Below the pieces are notes generated by a model. That model was given only the letters and a program-made list of their open reading frames with translations, was not told where the DNA came from and searched no databases. Below, piece by piece: positions 1 through 6,531 of a stretch of DNA of 7,609 nucleotides. The stretch is from Clostridium sp. (lineage in GTDB: Bacteria; Bacillota; Clostridia; Clostridiales; Clostridiaceae): positions 1-7,609 of the forward strand of contig DPOH01000146.1 of the NCBI GenBank assembly GCA_003539755.1, in the 5' to 3' direction. Position numbers and translations under genes: made by a program. Every line of letters starts with the position of its first letter. The stretch's first letter is position 1.

Positions 1-214
1 TCCCTATAAAGTGATCCCACACTGCATGACCAAAAACATGACCTATGAATCGTACATATGTAAATAAACTTCCTAATGATGAACGATATACACTGAACAA
101 TAAATAATTAGTTAATCCTCTTGTGATTATATTTAATATATATGCTACAAAACAGATTATAGAAAACGTCAAAATCACAGGTGAATTAAAAGATATTTTT
201 ATCTTTCTATTCAT
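1..214 (-). CDS. Rhomboid-family intramembrane serine protease, N-terminal part (runs off left edge)
   Basis: Seventy-one codons of an open frame read leftward from the ATG at 214 to the window edge with no stop. The start is supported by a GGGAGGG ribosome binding site (223-229) eight bases upstream. Residues 13-30 form a hydrophobic first membrane helix. The following stretch, LLFSVYRSSLGSLFTYVRF and then GHVFGHAVWDHFIG, is the pattern seen before and at the second helix of bacterial rhomboids. There a His-x-x-x-Asn motif contributes to the oxyanion hole: His68 is visible and the Asn would be the next residue, outside the window. The catalytic Ser and His also lie outside, so activity cannot be judged. 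Family members cleave membrane proteins within or near a transmembrane helix. The gene lies downstream of the synthetase in the same direction but is separated from it by a terminator and has its own -10 element. The family call rests on motif resemblance in a short fragment. Confidence 0.8.
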   Translation of the reverse strand, partial: MNRKIKISFNSPVILTFSIICFVAYILNIITRGLTNYLLFSVYRSSLGSLFTYVRFIGHVFGHAVWDHFIG

Positions 215-243
215 AACTCTTACCCTCCCAAATTTTTTATTTT

Positions 244-252
244 ATTATACCA
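244..252 (-). promoter_or_regulatory. Extended -10 promoter element for the rhomboid gene
   Basis: On the minus strand the bases read TGGTATAAT, a perfect TATAAT hexamer with the TGn extension, about 30 bases upstream of the rhomboid start codon. No good -35 box is visible at 16-18 bases, only AT-rich sequence, as is common for extended -10 promoters. It lies downstream of the synthetase terminator, so it would give the rhomboid gene its own transcript. Confidence 0.55.
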
Positions 253-280
253 TTTATTTTTACATATAATAAATCTATCC

Positions 281-329
281 TAAAAAGTAAAAAACCTACG
301 AAAATCATATTATTATGATCCCATAGGTT
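281..329 (-). terminator. Rho-independent terminator of the synthetase gene
   Basis: The outer stem pairs 293-298 (AACCTA) with 324-329 (TAGGTT). The inner stem pairs ATCATA with TATGAT around a four-base loop. Read as minus-strand RNA, the bases between the stems pair through one G-C and three G-U wobbles with one bulged U, making a nearly continuous hairpin. In plus-strand RNA most of the same positions are mismatches. The minus-strand 3' flank is TTTTTTACTTTTT. The hairpin begins about 45 bases after the synthetase stop codon. Confidence 0.8.
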
Positions 330-374
330 CTTTAGAATATTTGAATTCATTAAATAACTAATAATATTTTAATC

Positions 375-3300
375 TTAGTATCTTCCAGTATAGAATATCT
401 CTTCAGGCACTAACTTTTCTCCACATTTTTCTTTAATATATTCTTTTAACTTAATCATATCAGGCTCAGCTTTACCTTTAACATTACACTTTAAACTCAT
501 TTCATTTTTTGCAGGATTATATACCATGTAAGCATCAGATTTACTTACGCCTTCAAAATCATCTAATGTTCTTTCTAATTTTCCTAAATCATAATAAACA
601 CGTCCATGACTTCCATCAGCAAGAACGATTCTTCCGTCATTCTCTAAAAAGTCTAATGCACCATCTGGCAATATTCTTGCTATCTTATCTGTACGGTACA
701 ATATTCCTGGACCATATGGATTTTCTATTGAATCACTATAGAAATTAGGTTTATAATTCATAATATACAGTGGTCCCCATGCACCATATGGTTTTTTATT
801 ATACTCTTCATCAAGTATATAAGCTTTAACTTTCTTTCCGTTTTCTAACTCTGGAAGCATTTCATACCCTGCTTCATTATTTACTTCCTGTCCATCAACA
901 AAATAGTGCTTTGGATATACACTTTCAGGTAGATGCTTTTTAAGTCTTCTTACTGATCTTTCTTCTAGCATTGCATTTAATATATTTTCATAACAGTTTA
1001 AGAATATTTCAAGTTGACTTCTATCAAATCTATTTTCCCAATAACGTAATTCATAATAATATCCTTTATTATCATACATAACTTGTAAATGGAATGGTAA
1101 AGAATCCAGTTGTAATCTTATTCTTTCTGCTTTTGCATCTCCAATCTTATTTATATCTATTATATCGCCTTGGAATTGGAAGAACATTTCTCCCTCACGT
1201 GGTGTAGATACAAAACATCTCATTGTATTCATTATCTGCTTACTTGACTTGTGTAAAAGTTCAGCTATTCTTTCATGTGGAACTTGAGTAAATCTAAAAT
1301 AATAAGTCAAGAATAAAGGACCTGCAAGCCTTGCCCATCTATTATCAGTTCTTCCTCCATGGATACTTGTACAAAATACATCTTTCTCATCACTAAACAA
1401 TCCAATACAATAATTAAATGCAGTTAAAAACATTGTATTTTCTGATATTCCATTTTCTTTGCAGTAATATAAAATTTTCTTTCTTACTGTATTATCAAAT
1501 CTCTTTCTAATGAATGCATTTACTCCAGATGTACAATCTTCTTTTTCCTTTTTATTTAATATGCTTCTTCTCATTTTTAGACCATCCATAAGGTTATCAA
1601 AGTAAGCTGCATCTTTAGCTTTTATTCCTCGTTCCTGACGCATTTGATCATCTAATATATATTCATAGAATGTATATGATTCTTTTTCTACTGGCTCAAT
1701 ACAGTAAAATTTATTTACATCTTCTAATAAAATATTCATTGTAATTCCATCTACTGCAATATGAGCTACATCAAATAACAAATATTTTGAAGTCTCAGTT
1801 TTGAATATATAAATATGAAATAAATTATCATCAGCAGTATACTCAAATGGTACTAATATTTCTTTTTTTCTTACTTCCCATTCTCCATCACTAAGATTTA
1901 CTATTGGAATATCAATTTTTCTCGAGTCATCTCTAAATATCTTATATATACCATCTTCTTTTTTTATAATTGCTTTTAATCCTGGATGGGCATCAATTGT
2001 ATCTTCAATTCCTTTTTTTAGTCTAACAAGATCAATGCTATTATCCAACTTAAATGTAAAAGGTAGATTTCCAGTTGTATTACCTTTTATAATATAAGCA
2101 AAATATTTCTGCATATTAGTAAGTGGATATACTTTTCTTACACTATAATCAACTTTACATTCTTCCTTTTTCCCGTTTAGAAATTCTTCAAGTTTTAATA
2201 CTGTATTATTTTCCATTAAATCATTAAAGGTTATAGTCTTTTCAAACTTATCATGAAGTTCCTCTATAAGCATTACACTACCAAAAGAATCTAGTCCACA
2301 TTCATAAAGATTACTGTCTATACCAAACTTGCTATTTCCAAGTACTTCTGCAACACTATCATAAATTTTCTGCTGAATATCATTTTCTGGCATATGAAGG
2401 CTGCTTGCGATTTCCTCTTCTACTTTTTTATTATCAAAATACTTTTCACGTATTATCTTTTTTGATGATGTCTTTTCAAAAGGATTCTTTCTAACTGTAC
2501 ACCTTACTATTTTTTTATACGAAGGAACTCCATTATTATGTCTGCTTATAATTTTTTGAATTTCTCCTTCAATGTCATTTATTCCTCGAACTAAAGCATA
2601 TTCAAAATTAGGATAAACTTCAGCTGCTATTATATCATCTGTACCATAAACTAAAATATCTCCAATAAGCTCTTCATCAGCAAATTCATTTTCTATTAAT
2701 TCTGGAGATACATTTTCACCATTGCTTAATATAATCAGATTCTTTTTACGTCCAGTTAAGTAAAGAAAGTTTTCATCATCTACATAACCAATATCTCCTG
2801 TTTTTAAATATCCATCTTCAGTTATAGCTTCTGCAGTTTTTTCTGGTTCCTTGTAATATCCCATCATAACAGAAGGGCTTTTAACTTGTATTTCTCCATC
2901 AACAATCCTTACATTACATCCATCAACAACTTTTCCAACTGAAGTTATCTTATCAGGCCTGCTAAATACTGGTGCTGAAATCTTAGGTGAACATTCTGAC
3001 ATTCCATAACCCTGTCCAATAGAAATACCTAATTCTAAGAATTTATCTGCTAATGTTTTAGGAAGATATCCTCCTCCACTTATAATTTTATGTAGTCTAC
3101 TTCCTAAAACACTTTCCTTTATTTCTTCCATTGATTTTTCTGGATTTTTTGTGGCTGTTATTGAAATCTTATTGCAAAGAACTTTTGCCATCATTGGTAC
3201 CATTCTTATTTCTGTAGGTTGAAATAATTGAATATTATGAAGCATTTTTGATAATGGACCATTTAGACATACTGTCATCCCATACCGCATACTTATTAAA

Positions 3301-3983
3301 ACATCACCGTTTAAACAGAAAACATGATGCATAGGTAATACATTCAAACAAACTTCATTATTACTTGGATTTTCTTCAGTAGTACAGAATGTATTATCAA
3401 TAAGATTTCCATGAGAAAGCATTACCCCTTTGCCTCTCCCTGTTGTCCCAGATGTAAATATGATTATTGCACAATCTTCTGGTTTTGCATCTGATATAAA
3501 AATATTATCTGAGCACTTATCTAAAATATTTTGAACACACTCTACATGTTCTCTATGCTGAATACATATAAATTCCTTAATATTCTTACATTTTTGCCTT
3601 ATAACACTCACTTGCGAAACAAAGTCCCAATCATAAAATATAATATCTACATCTGACCGTTCTAAATGATCAGCCAAATCTTCTTTACTAAGCTTCACAT
3701 CCAAAAGAACTGCAACTCCACCAGCACTAACTGTTCCCATTAAAGTAGTAAGATATAAATAACTGCTGCTTCCTAAGATAGCCACATGAATTTTGTGTCC
3801 CATTTCTTTATTTTTCTTTTCTATCCATGTTGACATAGCATCGCATTCTAATGCGAATTCTGCATAACTTTTTTCATATATAAAGTCATCTTTTTCATAT
3901 CTTAATAAGGCTTTATCACCGTATTCTATTGCACAATTTTGTACTAAGTCATAAAGTGTTTTTGTATTTTGTGATGTAATCAT
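375..3983 (-). CDS. NRPS-like synthetase: FadD-like acyl ligase, carrier, condensation domain and partial adenylation C-terminus
   Basis: The protein has 1202 residues. Residues 1-515 form an ANL-superfamily adenylation domain. It has the phosphate loop FTSGTTGRGKG (176-186), GQGYGMSE (323-330), YLKTGD (392-397), a GRKKNLIILSNGENVSPE hinge (411-428) and a C-terminal lysine motif KTSSKKIIR (504-512, probably Lys509). The A4 region LPMHHVFCLNG (216-226) resembles FadD-type acyl-CoA synthetases and lacks the Asp that binds the amino group in amino-acid domains, so I infer a fatty or other carboxylic acid substrate. Residues 535-605 are a carrier domain with GLDS, where Ser566 is the phosphopantetheine site. 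Residues 615-1015 are a condensation domain with HIAVDG (His741, Asp745). Residues 1040-1202 resemble only the end of an NRPS adenylation domain (GPLYI, YRTDKIARILPDG, LVPEEIF). No thioesterase, reductase or second carrier is present. The start ATG has AAAGAGG at 3994-4000, ten bases upstream. A MarR gene and a palindrome array lie just upstream. The product is unknown. Confidence 0.9.
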   Translation of the reverse strand: MITSQNTKTLYDLVQNCAIEYGDKALLRYEKDDFIYEKSYAEFALECDAMSTWIEKKNKEMGHKIHVAILGSSSYLYLTTLMGTVSAGGVAVLLDVKLSKEDLADHLERSDVDIIFYDWDFVSQVSVIRQKCKNIKEFICIQHREHVECVQNILDKCSDNIFISDAKPEDCAIIIFTSGTTGRGKGVMLSHGNLIDNTFCTTEENPSNNEVCLNVLPMHHVFCLNGDVLISMRYGMTVCLNGPLSKMLHNIQLFQPTEIRMVPMMAKVLCNKISITATKNPEKSMEEIKESVLGSRLHKIISGGGYLPKTLADKFLELGISIGQGYGMSECSPKISAPVFSRPDKITSVGKVVDGCNVRIVDGEIQVKSPSVMMGYYKEPEKTAEAITEDGYLKTGDIGYVDDENFLYLTGRKKNLIILSNGENVSPELIENEFADEELIGDILVYGTDDIIAAEVYPNFEYALVRGINDIEGEIQKIISRHNNGVPSYKKIVRCTVRKNPFEKTSSKKIIREKYFDNKKVEEEIASSLHMPENDIQQKIYDSVAEVLGNSKFGIDSNLYECGLDSFGSVMLIEELHDKFEKTITFNDLMENNTVLKLEEFLNGKKEECKVDYSVRKVYPLTNMQKYFAYIIKGNTTGNLPFTFKLDNSIDLVRLKKGIEDTIDAHPGLKAIIKKEDGIYKIFRDDSRKIDIPIVNLSDGEWEVRKKEILVPFEYTADDNLFHIYIFKTETSKYLLFDVAHIAVDGITMNILLEDVNKFYCIEPVEKESYTFYEYILDDQMRQERGIKAKDAAYFDNLMDGLKMRRSILNKKEKEDCTSGVNAFIRKRFDNTVRKKILYYCKENGISENTMFLTAFNYCIGLFSDEKDVFCTSIHGGRTDNRWARLAGPLFLTYYFRFTQVPHERIAELLHKSSKQIMNTMRCFVSTPREGEMFFQFQGDIIDINKIGDAKAERIRLQLDSLPFHLQVMYDNKGYYYELRYWENRFDRSQLEIFLNCYENILNAMLEERSVRRLKKHLPESVYPKHYFVDGQEVNNEAGYEMLPELENGKKVKAYILDEEYNKKPYGAWGPLYIMNYKPNFYSDSIENPYGPGILYRTDKIARILPDGALDFLENDGRIVLADGSHGRVYYDLGKLERTLDDFEGVSKSDAYMVYNPAKNEMSLKCNVKGKAEPDMIKLKEYIKEKCGEKLVPEEIFYTGRY

Positions 3984-4026
3984 AAATTCTCAACCTCTTT
4001 TACATTAATTTTATTAATATTCATTT

Positions 4027-4145
4027 AATTCGCAATGCGAAATATAAATTCAAAATTTTATTTCGTAATACGAAATATGTATTAAAATTTATTTTGCATT
4101 ACGAAATATTTATCTAAAAAAATCTTGTTTCGTAATGCGAAATAT
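4027..4145. promoter_or_regulatory. Array of four palindromic operator-like sites upstream of the synthetase
   Basis: Four related 17-bp near-palindromes lie at 4027-4043, 4060-4076, 4091-4107 and 4127-4143, with centres at 4035, 4068, 4099 and 4135 (33, 31 and 36 bases apart). Site 2 is a perfect 8-1-8 inverted repeat, ATTTCGTA-A-TACGAAAT. Site 1 has a perfect TTCGCA-A-TGCGAA core. Site 4 (GTTTCGTAATGCGAAAT) and site 3 (ATTTTGCATTACGAAAT) each have two mismatched arm pairs. The right arm plus two more bases, CGAAATAT, is identical in all four, so the sites are also direct repeats in one orientation. Length, symmetry and position suit a dimeric wHTH repressor. The neighbouring MarR protein is the obvious candidate, but this is inferred from position only. 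Confidence 0.8.
4041..4068 (-). promoter_or_regulatory. Candidate synthetase promoter covered by sites 1 and 2 of the array
   Basis: On the minus strand TTACGA (4063-4068) and TATATT (4041-4046) are separated by 16 bases. This would start transcription about 50 bases upstream of the synthetase ATG. The -35 half lies within palindrome 2 and the -10 half overlaps the edge of palindrome 1, so a protein on those sites would block RNA polymerase. A second, weaker pair is TTACGA (4130-4135) in site 4 with TAAATA (4107-4112) at the edge of site 3, spaced 17. The region is so AT-rich that other -10 choices exist. Confidence 0.4.
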
Positions 4146-4213
4146 ATAATTATAAGTATTCTATTAATAAAATCCTACAAAAAATCACTATCTTTTATAA
4201 CTTTTAAAACAAC

Positions 4214-4642
4214 TTAAATATCAATACTGCTAGAATATGATAATACTATCTTTAATAACCTTATTAATTCCTTAGTATCTTCTTTGCTTAAAATTTCAAA
4301 TAAACCTTTATATTCATTTTCAATATATTTTCTTTTTTCTTCAGCTTCACTTCTGCCTATATCTGTTATAGATACATAAACCCTTCTTTTATCCTCTTCA
4401 TCTCTGCATCTTATTATAAAACCTTTATTCTCAAGACTCTTAAGTATATCTGTCATTCTCCCTGGTACTACATGAAGCTGTTCTGAGAGCATTCCTGCAG
4501 TTACGTTATCCTGTATAAATTTAAGATATCTTAAAACACCATATTCCCCTCTTATGCTGTCTTGAACTGTACGATTGATTCTCCTATTTAAAAATTCTGC
4601 AAGAAGGTCGTAAAGTTCATCACCTAAATCTTCGTATTTCAT
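4214..4642 (-). CDS. MarR-family winged-helix transcriptional regulator
   Basis: This is a cytoplasmic DNA-binding protein of 142 residues, the normal size for MarR proteins, which act as dimers and often release DNA on binding a small ligand. An N-terminal dimerisation helix is followed by a winged helix at about residues 34-95. The recognition helix is near VVPGRMTDILKSLENKG (58-74). The wing carries the family signature DEEDKRRVYVSITDIG (81-96), and a C-terminal dimerisation helix follows. The open frame extends five codons further, to an ATG at 4657, but a GGAGGA site (4647-4652) sits inside that extension, five bases before the ATG at 4642. The longer start has no comparable site. The gene has its own promoter and reads in the same direction as the synthetase 230 bases downstream. 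No terminator is apparent between them, so some read-through is possible. It probably controls the synthetase and perhaps itself. The ligand is unknown. Confidence 0.92.
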   Translation of the reverse strand: MKYEDLGDELYDLLAEFLNRRINRTVQDSIRGEYGVLRYLKFIQDNVTAGMLSEQLHVVPGRMTDILKSLENKGFIIRCRDEEDKRRVYVSITDIGRSEAEEKRKYIENEYKGLFEILSKEDTKELIRLLKIVLSYSSSIDI

Positions 4643-4646
4643 TTTA

Positions 4647-4652
4647 TCCTCC
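4647..4652 (-). promoter_or_regulatory. Ribosome binding site that fixes the MarR start
   Basis: Minus-strand GGAGGATAAAATG places a strong Shine-Dalgarno site five bases before the ATG at 4642. Because it lies downstream of the alternative ATG at 4657, whose own upstream sequence is only AT-rich, it favours the shorter protein. Confidence 0.8.
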
Positions 4653-4684
4653 AACATGGAATTTTTATACTCTTATTATAAATA

Positions 4685-4713
4685 ATAATATTATTTTTAC
4701 CTTTTTTTGTCAA
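4685..4713 (-). promoter_or_regulatory. Sigma-A-type promoter of the MarR gene
   Basis: On the minus strand a perfect TTGACA (4708-4713) is followed after exactly 17 bases by TATTAT (4685-4690). This predicts a start of transcription near 4678 and a leader of about 35 bases before the MarR ATG at 4642. It lies directly downstream of the cyclase terminator, so the MarR gene begins a new transcript. Confidence 0.8.
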
Positions 4714-4725
4714 CAAAAATTTGTT
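4708..4725. promoter_or_regulatory. Inverted repeats over and upstream of the MarR -35 box
   Basis: AACAAA (4712-4717) and TTTGTT (4720-4725) form a perfect 6-2-6 inverted repeat overlapping the upstream edge of the -35 hexamer. A smaller TTGT-CA-ACAA repeat covers the -35 box itself. This could be an operator or only a product of the AT-rich sequence. It does not resemble the CGAAAT-type sites in front of the synthetase. Confidence 0.35.
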
Positions 4726-4774
4726 AAAAATAAAAATGGCACAGTAACTGCTAAAATAACATAATTACTGTACC
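4726..4774 (-). terminator. Rho-independent terminator of the diguanylate cyclase gene
   Basis: Bases 4765-4774 and 4738-4747 form a ten-pair stem around a 17-base loop. As minus-strand RNA it reads GGUACAGUAA paired with UUACUGUGCC, with one U-G wobble. In plus-strand RNA that position is a C-A mismatch. The minus-strand flank ATTTTTATTTTT supplies the U-tract. The hairpin starts eight bases after the cyclase stop codon. Confidence 0.85.
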
Positions 4775-4781
4775 AAATCCA

Positions 4782-6452
4782 TTATACATATCTTTTCATT
4801 ATTTTTTTACTTCTATAATACTCGCGTTTATGCTCATACATATATTCATCAGCTTTTACTAATAATTCATGTAATGAGAGTTCTGGATATTCCTTTGATA
4901 AGGAATATCCCATTGAATAACTTATGACAATATCTTTGCTTTTTTTATTATATTTTATTATTTCCATATTTATATGAGATTCTATGCTGTCCATTACGTC
5001 CTTATCAGCTTCCTTAATAACTGCAATAAACTCATCTCCACCATATCTGCCTACAAAATCCTTATTATTTATGCATGTTTTTATAATATTTGCAAATTCA
5101 CATATTAAAATATCACCATAATTATGCCCAAGTGTATCATTAGTATGTTTTAAACCATTTAAGTCAAACATTATTACTCCTAATGATTCTGTAATTACCT
5201 TATTGTTATTAAAAATTTCTTCACAACGCCTTTTATTATATACTCCTGTTTGAATATCTAAATCTGCTTTTTCTTTTATTCTATTCATAGCAATATATCC
5301 TAAGATAGTAAAATAAGTTATTAATGCTACTACTGTAACCAGAAGGTTATCTGAATTACCTTTAATATAATATGATATAAGGTCAGCCAAAACTCCTATT
5401 ATACACAATATCATACATACATTTAATACCCTTATTTTTATATCATTTTCATTTTTTTTAATTTCATATGCAATTAATGCTGAAGTCATTATTGCATGTA
5501 TAGCTATTATAATATGCCAGATTAATAAACCTTCACGTAAATCTAATATGTTTACTATTTGTAAAAATATTAAAGATAAGCATACAATACAATAAGTAAC
5601 AATAATACATTTCATATAATTACCATATTCTTTTATGAATTGATTTTTAATACTCAATTCTAATGCTCCAGCGGATAAATACATCATTACAATAGAAATG
5701 CAATATACTAATTTTGAATTATTTAAAAATATCATTGAAGCAAATCTTATATCTGTAAGTCTCCATATTCCAATTGAAAAAGCAAAGATACCTAAATATA
5801 ATAAATTATTTTTTTGCTTTTCTTTATACCTTTTTATTATTGAAGTTACAAAAAGCACTATACCAATTCCAACAGATATAAAAGATAACACAATCTGTGA
5901 AAAATCTTTTTTAAATTGATTATAATACATCAAAAACTTAGATCCTTTAAAAAACTCTGTCTGTATATTTAAGACCTGCTTATATACTGGTATAATTTCT
6001 ACAGATACTTCAGTTCCATTATCTTCTGGACAAATAGGTATCATAACATATATTTGTCCTAATGTTTTTCCTACTGTCTTATTATTTTGTGAATTTGATG
6101 AATATACTAAATTCCCGTCAAAATAAACATAAGTATTTTGATGTACTGTGTAAAATCCAATATAATTTTCACCCTCACTATTATCAAGCTTCCATGTATA
6201 TATTTTCTTTACCCCTTCTGGTGTATTTTCATCATATATATCCTTTTTTTCTACATTATCTATTTTAGTATGCGCTACTTCATCTCTTATTTTGTATGTA
6301 TCTGAATTTTGAAAAACCCCCATACACCCTAAAAAAATCATACTAAGTAATAACAATAAAATAAATAATATTCTATCCCAATCTGCAACTTTATATTTAC
6401 ACTTCGGTTTCTTTAAGAAATTATCATTTGAAATACTCTTCATGCCAGCCAT
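4782..6452 (-). CDS. Membrane diguanylate cyclase (extracytoplasmic sensor, 7TM-DISM-like region, GGDEF)
   Basis: The protein has 556 residues. One TM helix (about 28-46) is followed by an extracytoplasmic domain (about 50-180). Its TYVYFDGNLVYSS segment (107-119) looks like the beta-sandwich sensor modules found before 7TM-DISM regions. Seven hydrophobic helices follow at about 186-206, 216-232, 245-264, 281-301, 308-328, 341-361 and 368-388. The cytoplasmic GGDEF domain (about 395-550) has FDLNGLKHTND (429-439, metal ligand Asp430) and an intact RYGGDEF (469-475), so it should make cyclic di-GMP from two GTP. The product-inhibition I-site RxxD is not conserved: Asn462 stands where Arg is expected, though Asp465 is present. 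No EAL domain is present. The likely role is turning an external signal into cyclic di-GMP. The start is uncertain: AGAGG lies only three bases before the first ATG but twelve before the Met4 ATG (6443), and neither spacing is ideal. It is a single-gene unit ending in a terminator. Confidence 0.92.
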   Translation of the reverse strand: MAGMKSISNDNFLKKPKCKYKVADWDRILFILLLLLSMIFLGCMGVFQNSDTYKIRDEVAHTKIDNVEKKDIYDENTPEGVKKIYTWKLDNSEGENYIGFYTVHQNTYVYFDGNLVYSSNSQNNKTVGKTLGQIYVMIPICPEDNGTEVSVEIIPVYKQVLNIQTEFFKGSKFLMYYNQFKKDFSQIVLSFISVGIGIVLFVTSIIKRYKEKQKNNLLYLGIFAFSIGIWRLTDIRFASMIFLNNSKLVYCISIVMMYLSAGALELSIKNQFIKEYGNYMKCIIVTYCIVCLSLIFLQIVNILDLREGLLIWHIIIAIHAIMTSALIAYEIKKNENDIKIRVLNVCMILCIIGVLADLISYYIKGNSDNLLVTVVALITYFTILGYIAMNRIKEKADLDIQTGVYNKRRCEEIFNNNKVITESLGVIMFDLNGLKHTNDTLGHNYGDILICEFANIIKTCINNKDFVGRYGGDEFIAVIKEADKDVMDSIESHINMEIIKYNKKSKDIVISYSMGYSLSKEYPELSLHELLVKADEYMYEHKREYYRSKKIMKRYV

Positions 6453-6502
6453 ATACCTCTATACTCTTAAAATTATCATATTTATCTTATATTCCCCAAA
6501 TT

Positions 6503-6531
6503 ATTTTACCATATTATTACATAAAATTCCA
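6503..6531 (-). promoter_or_regulatory. Candidate promoter of the diguanylate cyclase gene
   Basis: The minus strand shows TGGTAAAAT (6503-6511), an extended -10-like element, with a weak -35-like TGGAAT (6526-6531) at a 17-base spacing. It would give a leader of about 45 bases. The intergenic stretch 6453-6591 is almost pure A/T and contains other TATAAT-like sequences, so the assignment is tentative. I see nothing else in the gap apart from the upstream gene's terminator. Confidence 0.35.

Noticed and set aside
509..748. A 79-codon plus-strand open frame inside the synthetase gene
   Set aside because: It is antisense to a well-supported coding domain, has no recognisable motif, and is expected by chance opposite AT-rich coding sequence.
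4027..4145. Possible short CRISPR array, because four repeats recur every 31-36 bases
   Set aside because: The units are only 17-19 bases and are degenerate in the left arm. The intervals are 14-19 AT-rich bases, too short for spacers. No cas gene is present, and palindromic operators explain the pattern better.
4144..4213. Possible terminator between the MarR gene and the palindrome array
   Set aside because: No hairpin with a stable stem and following U-tract could be found on the minus strand. Only loose A/T pairings are present.
4708..4728. Possible Rex-type operator (TTGTTAA-like half sites) near the MarR promoter
   Set aside because: Only one TTGTTAA half is present and the matching TTAACAA arm at the proper spacing is missing.
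5698..6268. Two plus-strand open frames (5698-5919 and 6062-6268) inside the diguanylate cyclase gene
   Set aside because: Both are antisense to membrane and sensor segments of a real gene. Their hydrophobic look mirrors the AT-rich codons on the other strand.
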